Below are positions 18,294 through 26,913 of a stretch of DNA of 64,000 nucleotides, one piece after another (position 1 is the stretch's first letter; every line of letters starts with the position of its first letter). The position numbers and the translations under genes were made by a program. Below the pieces are notes generated by a model. The model was not told the DNA's origin, did no database searches, and saw only the letters and a program-made list of their open reading frames with translations. Origin of the DNA: Daejeonella rubra (GTDB lineage Bacteria > Bacteroidota > Bacteroidia > Sphingobacteriales > Sphingobacteriaceae); assembly GCF_900103545.1 (NCBI RefSeq), contig NZ_FNHH01000008.1, positions 62,001 through 126,000 of the forward strand, in the 5' to 3' direction.

Positions 18294-18721
18294 TTAATCA
18301 GACAGAATATTCAGATAATACTTCATTGTATACGCTGCAGTTACCCTCCAGGATTGACAGCATTACTCTGATGGAAAATTTTATCGATGAACTGAGCGTA
18401 AAGTACGGATTCAGCGATGAGATATATGCCAATGTACTTACTTGCCTGAGTGAGGCTGTAATCAATGGGATTGTCCATGGCAATCGTCAAAACCTCGATA
18501 AGAAAGTATATATTAACCTGGAGGTAATTGAAGATAAACGCTTAATATTCACTGTTTCTGACGAGGGTGAAGGGTTTGACTTCAATAATCTACCAGATCC
18601 AACAGCTCCTGAAAATCTTGAAAATCTAACTGGAAGAGGTGTTTTTATTATTAAGAAACTTGCCGATCAATGTATCTTTAACTCAAAAGGAAATGAGCTC
18701 GAGCTTCATTTTAAAATTTAA
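18290..18721 (+). CDS. Anti-sigma-factor-type ATP-binding protein (RsbW/SpoIIAB-like)
   Basis: GHKL/HATPase_c domain protein like the serine kinases RsbW and SpoIIAB, which bind sigma factors or anti-anti-sigma factors. N-box: CLSEAVINGIVHGN (about 46-59); G1: SDEGEGFDF (about 91-99); G2: LTGRGVFIIKKL (about 112-123). The 143-residue length equals the single-domain family. ATG overlaps the stop of the DUF4175 gene by 4 bases, and its stop overlaps the ybeY start (TAATG). No sigma factor or STAS-domain partner lies in this window. Confidence 0.85.
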   Translation: MINQTEYSDNTSLYTLQLPSRIDSITLMENFIDELSVKYGFSDEIYANVLTCLSEAVINGIVHGNRQNLDKKVYINLEVIEDKRLIFTVSDEGEGFDFNNLPDPTAPENLENLTGRGVFIIKKLADQCIFNSKGNELELHFKI

Positions 18722-19152
18722 TGAGTCAGTTACCAATACATTTTTTTTCTGAAGACATATCCTTTACTTTAAAACATAAGGGCCTGCTCAGGACCTGGAT
18801 AAAAAATACAATTGTTGAGGAGGGGTTTAAACTCCGGGAACTGAACTTTATCTTTTGCAGCGATAATTACCTCCTGTCAATGAATCAGCAGTATCTGAAA
18901 CACGATACCTTTACAGACATCATTACATTCGACAACAGTGAAAAAAAGGGAGAAATTGTGGGCGATATCTTTATCAGCTTAGAACGCATTCAGGAGAATG
19001 CACAGGGCTTTAAAGTAAAAACCGAGGATGAACTCCACCGGGTAATGATACATGGCACCCTGCATCTTCTGGGCTATGCTGATAAGGGAAAAGAAGCGAA
19101 AGCTCTCATGACAGATAAGGAAGACCTTTACCTGTCAAAGAGAGCGTTCTAA
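18721..19152 (+). CDS. ybeY: Endoribonuclease YbeY (16S rRNA maturation)
   Basis: Single-strand endoribonuclease involved in 16S rRNA 3' maturation and ribosome quality control. The metal motif is HGTLHLLGYAD: H111 and H115 are usual, while the third ligand position holds D121 where E. coli YbeY has His. I believe other Bacteroidota YbeY proteins also have Asp there. The 143-residue length is normal. The start overlaps the upstream ATPase stop by one base; it converges on the pirin gene with a 3 bp gap. Confidence 0.93.
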   Translation: MSQLPIHFFSEDISFTLKHKGLLRTWIKNTIVEEGFKLRELNFIFCSDNYLLSMNQQYLKHDTFTDIITFDNSEKKGEIVGDIFISLERIQENAQGFKVKTEDELHRVMIHGTLHLLGYADKGKEAKALMTDKEDLYLSKRAF

Positions 19153-19155
19153 ATA

Positions 19156-19866
19156 TTATTGCATTGGAACTTCAATTATCAGAACCTTTGAGTTTTCCTT
19201 GAAATCAAATTCAATTTCTTCAGTATCATATACACCTGCCGCATCGCGCTTCTCCAATAAGGTATCATCAACTATTCCTTGTCCTTCAATAAAAAAGACA
19301 TAGGCTCCGTTTCCGGGATGCTGGATCTTATAGCTGGCCTTTGAATCTGCATCAAAAGTACCCAAACTAAAAAATGCATCCTGATTGATCCACATAACAT
19401 TTTCAACCTTAACTGGCGAAACGATTGTCAAAAATGAATTATTCGCTTTCTCAAGATCATATTGCATCTGATCATAACGGGGTTCAATATTACGTTCTTT
19501 TGGAAATACCCAGAGCTGAAGCAAATTAACCTCTTCGTCGGAAGAACCGTTAAATTCCGAATGCTGAATACCCTTACCTGCAGACATAACCTGAACTTCA
19601 CCATACTTAATATTACCAATTGAGCCCAGGCTGTCTTTATGAGCCAAAGTACCCTTCAGAGGGATGGTAACGATCTCCATATTATCATGGCCATGAGTCC
19701 CGAAGCCCATACCAGGAGCTATAATATCATCATTCAATACCCTTAATAGGCCAAAATGAACTTTTGCCGGATCATGATATTGAGCAAAACTAAATGAATG
19801 TGCTGCCTTCAGCCAGCCGTGATCTTGAATTCCTCGATCTGCAGCGCGGTGGATAATCTTCTTCAT
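19156..19866 (-). CDS. Pirin family protein (YhaK-like bicupin)
   Basis: Cupin-fold iron protein; relatives include quercetin 2,3-dioxygenases (YhiW, YhaK) and redox-sensing pirins. The N-terminal metal motif is seen in FGTHGHDNMEIV with a further His in GKGIQHSEFNG. The 236-residue length fits the short pirin type. The start is ATG at 19866, where the family normally begins (MKKIIHRAADRG). The physiological substrate is unknown. It stands alone on the minus strand between ybeY and the SDR-like gene. Confidence 0.88.
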   Translation of the reverse strand: MKKIIHRAADRGIQDHGWLKAAHSFSFAQYHDPAKVHFGLLRVLNDDIIAPGMGFGTHGHDNMEIVTIPLKGTLAHKDSLGSIGNIKYGEVQVMSAGKGIQHSEFNGSSDEEVNLLQLWVFPKERNIEPRYDQMQYDLEKANNSFLTIVSPVKVENVMWINQDAFFSLGTFDADSKASYKIQHPGNGAYVFFIEGQGIVDDTLLEKRDAAGVYDTEEIEFDFKENSKVLIIEVPMQ

Positions 19867-19925
19867 ATTGTTGATTTTTAATTACATGTTTAAACACACA
19901 ATATTAATTCCAAACCTAATATGCG

Positions 19926-19933
19926 TACCTTTG
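19926..19933 (+). promoter_or_regulatory. TAnnTTTG -7 box before the SDR-like gene
   Basis: TACCTTTG matches the -7 consensus, 20 bases before the ATG at 19954. It would serve the run SDR-like gene, ABC-F gene, small membrane gene and perhaps mnmG. Confidence 0.5.
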
Positions 19934-19953
19934 CTCATTAATTATCAAAATAA

Positions 19954-20610
19954 ATGCCATATAGAGTCATTTTAGTTGGGGCAAGCGGACTTATTGGCAG
20001 TAACTTATTGTCAGAGCTGATCCGGTCGGAGGCGATATCAGAGATTCTCCTGGTACTTAGAAGATCAACTGGTATTTCTAATCCTAAAGTTAAGGAATTG
20101 ATCCTGAATTTCGACGAACTAAACACCTATTCATCTGAAATTCAAGGAGATATAATATATAGCTGTCTCGGAACAACCAAAAGTGAAACTCCGGATCCTG
20201 CATTATACAGAAAAATAGATTTGGAGTATCCATTGAACCTGGCAAAGTTCGGTCTGCAGAATGGGGTTTCACAATTTCATATTATTTCTTCTCTTGGTGC
20301 GGATGCTGAATCTTCAAACTCCTATCTCAAACTAAAAGGAGAACTGGAGCAAGAATTAAAAAAACTAAATATTCCATCATTGCATATTTATCAACCTTCA
20401 TTTTTAATTGGTGAGCGTAAAGAGAATCGTCTGGCCGACAAAATCATGAAACCAATTTCAAGTCTGATAGATCCGCTCCTGATAGGGCCACTAAAGAAAT
20501 ACAGAAGCATCAAAGCAGCCGATGTGGCTAAAGTGATGCTTAATCAATCAATAAAAGACCTGAAAGGCACTTTTATATATCCTTCCATACAAATACAAGA
20601 ATTAGCGTGA
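19954..20610 (+). CDS. NAD(P)-binding oxidoreductase, HTATIP2/atypical SDR type
   Basis: Atypical short-chain dehydrogenase with Rossmann motif VILVGASGLIGSNLL (about 5-19), a CLGTTKSE segment and SLGADAESSNSYLKLKGELEQ carrying the SDR-type Tyr/Lys region. The 218-residue length equals HTATIP2-like bacterial proteins. The substrate is unknown. Its TGA overlaps the GTG start of the ABC-F gene by 4 bases, so the two are coupled. Confidence 0.8.
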   Translation: MPYRVILVGASGLIGSNLLSELIRSEAISEILLVLRRSTGISNPKVKELILNFDELNTYSSEIQGDIIYSCLGTTKSETPDPALYRKIDLEYPLNLAKFGLQNGVSQFHIISSLGADAESSNSYLKLKGELEQELKKLNIPSLHIYQPSFLIGERKENRLADKIMKPISSLIDPLLIGPLKKYRSIKAADVAKVMLNQSIKDLKGTFIYPSIQIQELA

Positions 20611-22475
20611 GCATATTATCAACCGAACAATTAGGGCATTCATTTAATGATAACTGGCTTTTTAAAGATCTGTACTTTGGTCTGAATAAAGGAGACCGGG
20701 TAGCGCTGGTTGGTATTAACGGAACGGGTAAATCTACCCTGCTTCGTATACTATCAGGTATACTGGCGCCAAGTCTGGGAAAAGTGGTAACCGAAAGAGA
20801 CCTGAGAATAGGATACCTGGAACAGGATCCACAATTCCAGAATCAGGAAACAATAAGCGATTTTATTTACTCCATAGGAAATGAAAGGCAACAGCTAATC
20901 AGGCAATATGAAGAAGCTGTTGAACAGGAAGTTCATGATGAAAAGCTCCTGAACAGACTTATGGATGAGCTGAGTAATGCCAATGCCTGGGAATATGAAT
21001 ATGAAATAAAGACCATTCTGGGAAGAATGGGGATACAGCATCTGGAGCAGAAAATAGCAACCCTGTCCGGCGGACAAAGAAAGCGTCTGGCTCTGGCAAA
21101 ATTACTTATTGACGATCCGGATGTTTACATTCTTGATGAGCCTACCAACCACCTGGATATTGAAACTATTGAATGGTTGGAAAGTTATATGACCGGCGGA
21201 CAAAAGACCATCTTGCTTGTAACGCACGACAGATATTTTTTGGATAATGTTTCATCAAGGATCATAGAACTTGACCGTGGAAAGCTTCAAAACTTCAACG
21301 GTAATTACAGTTATTACCTTGAGAAAAAAGCAGAACAAAATGCTGCGGAAGATGCCTCCTTCAGCAAAAACACAAACCTCCTGAAGAGAGAACTTGAGTG
21401 GATGCGCAGACAACCCAAAGCAAGAACTACCAAATCAAAATCGAGAATTGATTCATTCTACGACCTGGAAGAAAAAACTAAAGGGCGTAACGTAAAATCT
21501 TCTTTAGAGTTAAGCGTTAATGTATCAAGACAAGGAAATAAGATCCTGGAACTGGAAAATATCAGCAAAGCATTTAACGGAAAACCTGTCATTAATAACT
21601 TTAGCTATACCTTTAAAAAAGGTGACAGAATTGGGGTGGCTGGTAAGAACGGAACAGGAAAATCTACACTTCTCAATATTGTAACTGGTGCAATTAAACC
21701 CGATAGTGGTAAAGTTCTTGTAGGAGAAACCACCGTATTCGGATATTACCGTCAGGGTGGTCTGGAATTTAAAGAAGATGAACGTGTGATCGATGTTGTA
21801 AAAAATATCGCTGAATACATTACTATGGCTGATGGGAAAAATATGACCGCCAGCCAGGTACTCACCCACTTTCTTTTTCCGCCGGCCAAACAGTACGGAA
21901 TGGTAAACAAGCTTAGCGGTGGTGAAAAGAAAAGACTTCAGTTAATGCGGGTGCTCATGAAGAATCCTAATTATCTGATTCTGGATGAGCCGACCAATGA
22001 TCTGGATATCGATACCTTAAATGTACTGGAGGATTTTTTACTTAATTTCCCGGGTATTTTAATGCTGGTCTCTCACGATAGATATTTAATAGACAGGCTA
22101 ACTGACCAACTATTTATTTTTGAAGGGGATGGAAATGTACATATCTATTCAGGTAATTACACGGATTACAGACTCGAACAGGAAGAACCAAAAAAGCCCG
22201 CCAAATCAAGTTCGAAAGCAGAAATAAGCAATTCTGAACCAGAAGTACAGAAACGAAAATTAAGTTTTAAAGAAGAAAAGGAGCTTCAGGGACTGGAAAC
22301 AGAAACAAAAGAGCTCGAAAAACAGGTTGAGATTTTAACTTCAGAACTAAACTCCGGCATAACAGATCATACCAAATTATCAGAAATAGCAATTAAGATC
22401 AAGGATCTAAAAGACAATATAGACACCAAGACGATGAGATGGCTCGAACTAACTGATTTAAAAGAAAGCATATGA
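20607..22475 (+). CDS. ABC-F family ATPase (Uup-like)
   Basis: Soluble twin-cassette ATPase of the ABC-F class that acts on the ribosome rather than in membrane transport. Walker A motifs GINGTGKST (about 37-45) and GKNGTGKST in the second half, signatures LSGGQRKRL and LSGGEKKRL, and Walker B ILDEPTNHLD and ILDEPTNDLD. A C-terminal coiled coil (about 540-622) as in Uup. No transmembrane segments. Start is GTG at 20607, chosen because it overlaps the previous stop (GTGA) and gives MSILSTEQLGHSF at the expected distance from the first strand. Its stop overlaps the next start (ATGA). Confidence 0.92.
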   Translation: MSILSTEQLGHSFNDNWLFKDLYFGLNKGDRVALVGINGTGKSTLLRILSGILAPSLGKVVTERDLRIGYLEQDPQFQNQETISDFIYSIGNERQQLIRQYEEAVEQEVHDEKLLNRLMDELSNANAWEYEYEIKTILGRMGIQHLEQKIATLSGGQRKRLALAKLLIDDPDVYILDEPTNHLDIETIEWLESYMTGGQKTILLVTHDRYFLDNVSSRIIELDRGKLQNFNGNYSYYLEKKAEQNAAEDASFSKNTNLLKRELEWMRRQPKARTTKSKSRIDSFYDLEEKTKGRNVKSSLELSVNVSRQGNKILELENISKAFNGKPVINNFSYTFKKGDRIGVAGKNGTGKSTLLNIVTGAIKPDSGKVLVGETTVFGYYRQGGLEFKEDERVIDVVKNIAEYITMADGKNMTASQVLTHFLFPPAKQYGMVNKLSGGEKKRLQLMRVLMKNPNYLILDEPTNDLDIDTLNVLEDFLLNFPGILMLVSHDRYLIDRLTDQLFIFEGDGNVHIYSGNYTDYRLEQEEPKKPAKSSSKAEISNSEPEVQKRKLSFKEEKELQGLETETKELEKQVEILTSELNSGITDHTKLSEIAIKIKDLKDNIDTKTMRWLELTDLKESI

Positions 22476-22732
22476 GCCAGTCAGATATAATAGCATCCGT
22501 TGGAGTCACCCTATTACTGATCGCTTTTTTTCTAAACCTGAGAAAGATCATGAGTACTGACAGCAAATGGTACAGCGGACTTAATATTGTGGGTGCCGGA
22601 CTTTGCGGTTATTCATCCTACCTGATAGCCTTCTACCCTTTCGTGATACTGGAAGGCGTTTGGGTTTTGGCGGCATTAAGTTCTTTTGTTAAGCGTGTTC
22701 CACGTGAAACAATTGTAAATAGTAATGATTAA
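22472..22732 (+). CDS. Small membrane protein, CBU_0592-like family
   Basis: An 86-residue protein with two or three transmembrane stretches (about 6-23, 38-55, 58-72). The pattern, with LLIAFFLNLRK and a final ILEGVWVLAALSSF, resembles the CBU_0592-like family often found as short membrane proteins. Function unknown. It overlaps the ABC-F stop by 4 bases. Its last codons (KRVPRETIV) contain a parS site, so the DNA here is constrained for ParB binding as well as coding. Confidence 0.7.
   Translation: MSQSDIIASVGVTLLLIAFFLNLRKIMSTDSKWYSGLNIVGAGLCGYSSYLIAFYPFVILEGVWVLAALSSFVKRVPRETIVNSND
22696..22711. promoter_or_regulatory. parS site 1 (ParB binding)
   Basis: TGTTCCACGTGAAACA matches the bacterial parS consensus TGTTNCACGTGAAACA at every position. 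It lies within the last codons of the small membrane protein gene, 53 bp centre-to-centre from parS site 2. Confidence 0.9.
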
Positions 22733-22748
22733 TTTTAAAATATATAAT

Positions 22749-22764
22749 TGTTCCACGTGGAACA
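22749..22764. promoter_or_regulatory. parS site 2 (ParB binding)
   Basis: TGTTCCACGTGGAACA is a perfect 16-bp palindrome and a parS variant used in several phyla. It ends 9 bp before the mnmG ATG. With the AATTG flank it matches the reverse complement of site 1 plus flank with a single mismatch. Confidence 0.9.
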
Positions 22765-22773
22765 TCCATAAAA

Positions 22774-24636
22774 ATGTTTGACAGATACGATGTAATTGTA
22801 GTTGGTGCCGGACATGCTGGCTGCGAAGCAGCGGCGGCGGCGGCGAATCTGGGTTCAAAGGTTTTGCTAATCACCATGAATATGGAAACGATAGCACAAA
22901 TGAGCTGCAACCCAGCCATGGGCGGCGTAGCCAAAGGACAAATTGTACGTGAGATAGATGCTCTTGGTGGTTACTCAGGAATCATAACAGACAAAACAAC
23001 CTTGCAGTTCAGAATGCTGAACAGCTCAAAAGGGCCGGCCATGTGGAGTCCAAGAGCGCAAAGTGATAGAAAGAGGTTTGCAGAAGAATGGAGATTAGCC
23101 CTCGAACGTACACCTAATGTAGATTTCTGGCAGGATACAGCAACGTCATTGTTGATTGAAGACAACAAGGTTTGCGGAGTTAGAACATCGTTGGGTATAA
23201 AGATAAAATCAAGATCGGTTGTATTAACAAATGGTACATTCCTTAACGGCATAATACATATTGGGGAGAAAAAATTTGGAGGCGGCAGAACAGGAGAAAA
23301 ATCAGCTACCGGAATAACTGAACAATTAGTAGAGCTTGGGTTTGAAGCTGGCAGGATGAAAACAGGCACTCCACCAAGAGTTGATGGTCGTTCACTCGAC
23401 TACTCAAAAATGGAAGAACAATGGGGTGATGAAGACAGAGGAAGATTCTCCTATACAGATGTAGAACTTCCTAAAGAACAAAGATGCTGCTGGATCACCT
23501 ATACAAATTCAGAAGTACACGAAACCCTGAAAGAAGGTTTTGAGAAATCACCAATGTTCACAGGGAGAATTAAAGGACTGGGGCCAAGGTATTGTCCCTC
23601 AATTGAGGATAAGATAAACCGCTTTGCCGAAAGAGACAGACACCAGATCTTTGTAGAACCAGAGGGGTGGAATACTGTCGAAATTTATGTCAACGGATTC
23701 TCAACTTCTCTTCCTGAAGATGTTCAATATAGAGCCTTAACAAAAATACCAGGTTTTGAAAATGCAAAAATGTTCAGACCGGGATACGCAATAGAATATG
23801 ATTTCTTCCCTCCTACGCAATTGAGTTTAACGCTTGAGACCAAAAAAATTGAGAACTTATATTTCGCAGGCCAAATCAATGGAACTACAGGATATGAAGA
23901 AGCAGCATGTCAGGGATTCATGGCTGGCATTAACGCACACCAGAAAATAAATGAAAAAGAAGATTTAATTCTTAAGAGAGCAGAATCATATATTGGTGTA
24001 CTAATCGATGACCTGGTTACTAAAGGAACAGAAGAGCCCTATAGAATGTTCACATCCAGAGCGGAGCACAGACTATTATTACGTCAGGATAACGCAGACA
24101 TCAGGTTGAGCCCAATTGGACATAAACTGGGCCTGATAAATGATGCAAGACTTGAAAAAGTAAATCAGAAAATAAAAAATGCTGACACCATTGTAGCCTA
24201 TTTGAAAAATACATCGATCGGACCGGATGCAGTCAATACCGTTCTTGAAATTCAAGGCACACCAGGAATATCACAAAACGTGAAAATGTTCCAATTGATA
24301 ACCAGACCTCAGATCAGTTTTGCAGATCTTAGAAAAGCAGATACTATTTTTGATAAACTTCTGGGTAATTATGATCGTGAGACCGTTGAGCAAGCAGAAA
24401 TAAAAGTTAAGTACGAAAGCTATTTTGAAAAAGAACTGGAAATAGTAGATAAAATGAAAAGGATGGAAGATCAGGTAATAAATCCGGAATTCGATTACCA
24501 CGGACTTATATCACTTTCAAAAGAAGCACGGGAAAAGTTAATGAAGATTAAACCAAGAACTTTAGGGCAGGCTTCCAGAATTTCAGGGGTCTCACCATCA
24601 GATATATCCGTTTTAATGGTTCACATGAGTAGATAG
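22774..24636 (+). CDS. mnmG: tRNA uridine-34 carboxymethylaminomethyl enzyme MnmG (GidA)
   Basis: FAD protein that with MnmE makes the (c)mnm5 group on U34 of certain tRNAs. FAD motif VVGAGHAGCEAA (about 9-20), followed by MSCNPAMGGVAKGQIVREID and the second conserved block RTGEKSATGI. The 620-residue length is standard. mnmG was named gidA for its position by the origin in many bacteria, which fits the adjacent parS sites and the proposed origin about 4 kb past its end. Third codon positions favour A, unlike plus-strand genes right of 28.9 kb. Confidence 0.97.
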   Translation: MFDRYDVIVVGAGHAGCEAAAAAANLGSKVLLITMNMETIAQMSCNPAMGGVAKGQIVREIDALGGYSGIITDKTTLQFRMLNSSKGPAMWSPRAQSDRKRFAEEWRLALERTPNVDFWQDTATSLLIEDNKVCGVRTSLGIKIKSRSVVLTNGTFLNGIIHIGEKKFGGGRTGEKSATGITEQLVELGFEAGRMKTGTPPRVDGRSLDYSKMEEQWGDEDRGRFSYTDVELPKEQRCCWITYTNSEVHETLKEGFEKSPMFTGRIKGLGPRYCPSIEDKINRFAERDRHQIFVEPEGWNTVEIYVNGFSTSLPEDVQYRALTKIPGFENAKMFRPGYAIEYDFFPPTQLSLTLETKKIENLYFAGQINGTTGYEEAACQGFMAGINAHQKINEKEDLILKRAESYIGVLIDDLVTKGTEEPYRMFTSRAEHRLLLRQDNADIRLSPIGHKLGLINDARLEKVNQKIKNADTIVAYLKNTSIGPDAVNTVLEIQGTPGISQNVKMFQLITRPQISFADLRKADTIFDKLLGNYDRETVEQAEIKVKYESYFEKELEIVDKMKRMEDQVINPEFDYHGLISLSKEAREKLMKIKPRTLGQASRISGVSPSDISVLMVHMSR

Positions 24637-24769
24637 TTTATAAAGTATTGATTTATAAATACTTAACAAATAAAAAAAGTGATTTGAAAATATTGTATAC
24701 AAGACACTTTCAGCTATGTGGCAATATGATAATTCCAAAACAATATAAAATCTGCCAGAGGGCTTAAAA

Positions 24770-26401
24770 ATGGCTAATATTAAAAGGACAATATTTTTAA
24801 CAGTTCCGGGCTTAGTATTTTTTTACTCCCTGTTCCTGATATCATGTGCGAGCGTTCAATCTCCAACCGGCGGACCAAGAGACACGATCCAACCGGTCAT
24901 AGTAAAAGAACTGCCGAAAAATTTAACAAGGAATTTTACAGCTTCAAAAATTGAAATAGAGTTTGATGAATTCGTAAAACTCAGTAATGAATTTACAGAG
25001 ATCAGTGTATCTCCGGCGATGGACATTCCTCCCACTTACAAAGCAAGAAAAGAAATATTGCAAATTAGCTTTGAAGAAGAGTTGCAGAAAAACACTACAT
25101 ATACCATAAATTTTGGAAAAGCAATAGCGGACGTGAATGAGGGTAACATCCTTAAAAATTATAGCTATGTTTTCTCAACCGGTAATGAAATAGATTCGCT
25201 TTCAATTTCCGGAAAAGTAATTAGCTCACTAACCAAACAAAATCTAAAAGACGTTACTGTCTTTATTTTACCAATTAGCCAGGATTCATTATTTGGGAAA
25301 AAGAAAGCAAGCTTCTTCACCACCACCGATACTTCAGGAAGCTTTAAATTATCAAATCTAAGAGCAGATAAATATAGAATTTATGCCCTTAATGAACAGG
25401 GTGGAGATCGAATCTATAATGGAAATTCAGAAGAGATCGGATTTTTGAATGAGCCAATTAATCTGAATAAAGACACAAGCAATATAGAGTTACAGGTATT
25501 TAAGGAAGTTCCAAAAATATTTTCAGTTTTGGATAGAAAGATCGAGTCAGATGGACGGGTCACTTTAACATTCAATAAACCAATACAGGATCCCTCCGTA
25601 AACATTTTAGAACCATCTGCTCTCAATACAAGCAAAACTGTTGAATTTTCAAACATAAGAGATTCTGCAATAATCTGGCTGCCAGAACTAACATTTGATT
25701 CCCTCAAAGTGGCTGTGAATTCGAAAGAGAAAAGTTTAGATACGGTTATCTTACGAAGAAACAAAAGAGATACTTATACCCCATTGCTAAACATTACAGA
25801 TAACATTATCGGTACCAAGATCAGACCAGGTTCTGAACTTGCAATAAAGTTTTCATCACCCATAAAATCTTATGATGACAAACTCATAAGCATACTGGAA
25901 GACTCAATTGCTATCAGGGGTTTTGAAATAGTGAAAAACGAAAGAAATCCCAGAACCTATAACATAAAATATCCCTGGAAATTAAAAAAACAATATATAC
26001 TGAGACTGGAAAATAATGCCTTTACAGATATATTGGAAAATAAAACAAAGGCTTATGCCAGAAAGTTTGAGCTTGACAGTGAGGATAACTATGGCAGTAT
26101 TTCCATAAAAATAACTGTTCCTGATACGAGCAAAAACTATATTATCCAGTGGCTAGGTGACAATGATAAGGCCTTAAGACAAGACCGTATAAGTAAGAAC
26201 TCTCTACTAAATTACACAAGATATCCCACAGCAAAGTATAGAATAAGAGTTATCTATGACGCGAATAATAATGGTGAATGGGATACTGGAAATGTTATAT
26301 TAAAAAAACAACCTGAAGACACCTGGACATTTGATAAAACTATATCCCTGCGACCGAACTGGGATCTGGAAGAGAATGTTATTATTCCGAATCCGGAATA
26401 A
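24770..26401 (+). CDS. Ig-like domain lipoprotein (SbsA/Big_5 type)
   Basis: Outer-surface or periplasmic lipoprotein: hydrophobic N-terminus and lipobox LISC with C26, followed by ASVQSPTGGPRDTI, a start seen in many Bacteroidota proteins of this class. An N-terminal SbsA-type Ig-like (Big_5) domain lies at about 35-140 (SKIEIEFDEFV ... TYTINFGKAI); then a carboxypeptidase-regulatory-like segment (about 145-230, SGKVISSLTKQNLKDV) and further beta domains. The function is structural or unknown. Its 3' end overlaps the convergent carbonic-anhydrase gene by 20 bp. Low-GC and A-rich in the plus strand. Confidence 0.82.
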   Translation: MANIKRTIFLTVPGLVFFYSLFLISCASVQSPTGGPRDTIQPVIVKELPKNLTRNFTASKIEIEFDEFVKLSNEFTEISVSPAMDIPPTYKARKEILQISFEEELQKNTTYTINFGKAIADVNEGNILKNYSYVFSTGNEIDSLSISGKVISSLTKQNLKDVTVFILPISQDSLFGKKKASFFTTTDTSGSFKLSNLRADKYRIYALNEQGGDRIYNGNSEEIGFLNEPINLNKDTSNIELQVFKEVPKIFSVLDRKIESDGRVTLTFNKPIQDPSVNILEPSALNTSKTVEFSNIRDSAIIWLPELTFDSLKVAVNSKEKSLDTVILRRNKRDTYTPLLNITDNIIGTKIRPGSELAIKFSSPIKSYDDKLISILEDSIAIRGFEIVKNERNPRTYNIKYPWKLKKQYILRLENNAFTDILENKTKAYARKFELDSEDNYGSISIKITVPDTSKNYIIQWLGDNDKALRQDRISKNSLLNYTRYPTAKYRIRVIYDANNNGEWDTGNVILKKQPEDTWTFDKTISLRPNWDLEENVIIPNPE

Positions 26402-26903
26402 ACCAATTAGAATACATCTTATAGTTTTCAGGCAATTTCTTTAATAAAGCGATCTGTTCTTCCGTCAGTGGTTTAATTTTCCTGGCTGGTATACCTGCGT
26501 ATAGAAATCCGGATTCACAAACAGTATTTTCGAGAACAATAGCTCCCGCAGCAATTATACAAAACTCTTCAACAATGGCATGATCCATTACAATTGCCCC
26601 CATTCCAATTAGCACATGATCTTGTAAAGTACAACCATGAACAAGAGCATTATGACCAATTGAAACATTACTACCAATAATTGTGGCGGCCTTTAAATAA
26701 GTACAATGAATAACAGCACCATCCTGAATATTGGTATTATCACCAATGGTAATATAATTTACATCACCCCTGATCACAGCATTGAACCAAACAGAACAAT
26801 GATCACCCATGGTAACATCACCAACTATAGTAGAATTTTCTGCAAGAAAACAATTCTTACCCATCGCAGGGTAAACACCTTTTACCGGTAATAATAATGG
26901 CAT
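26382..26903 (-). CDS. Gamma-class carbonic anhydrase family protein
   Basis: Left-handed beta-helix protein of the gamma carbonic anhydrase/PaaY/YrdA group. The three zinc ligands are present: H66 in GAVIHC, H84 and H89 in SIGHNALVHGC. The 173-residue length is typical. Activity as an anhydrase is not certain for this subgroup, which often lacks it until oxidised. It is 10 bp behind nadB on the same strand. Convergent 20 bp overlap with the Ig-like lipoprotein gene. Confidence 0.9.
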   Translation of the reverse strand: MPLLLPVKGVYPAMGKNCFLAENSTIVGDVTMGDHCSVWFNAVIRGDVNYITIGDNTNIQDGAVIHCTYLKAATIIGSNVSIGHNALVHGCTLQDHVLIGMGAIVMDHAIVEEFCIIAAGAIVLENTVCESGFLYAGIPARKIKPLTEEQIALLKKLPENYKMYSNWFIPDSE

Positions 26904-26913
26904 AATTTAATTT

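Noticed and set aside
24643..24664. AAGTATT ... AATACTT hairpin after mnmG as terminator
   Set aside because: Short A/T stem and no T-run behind it.
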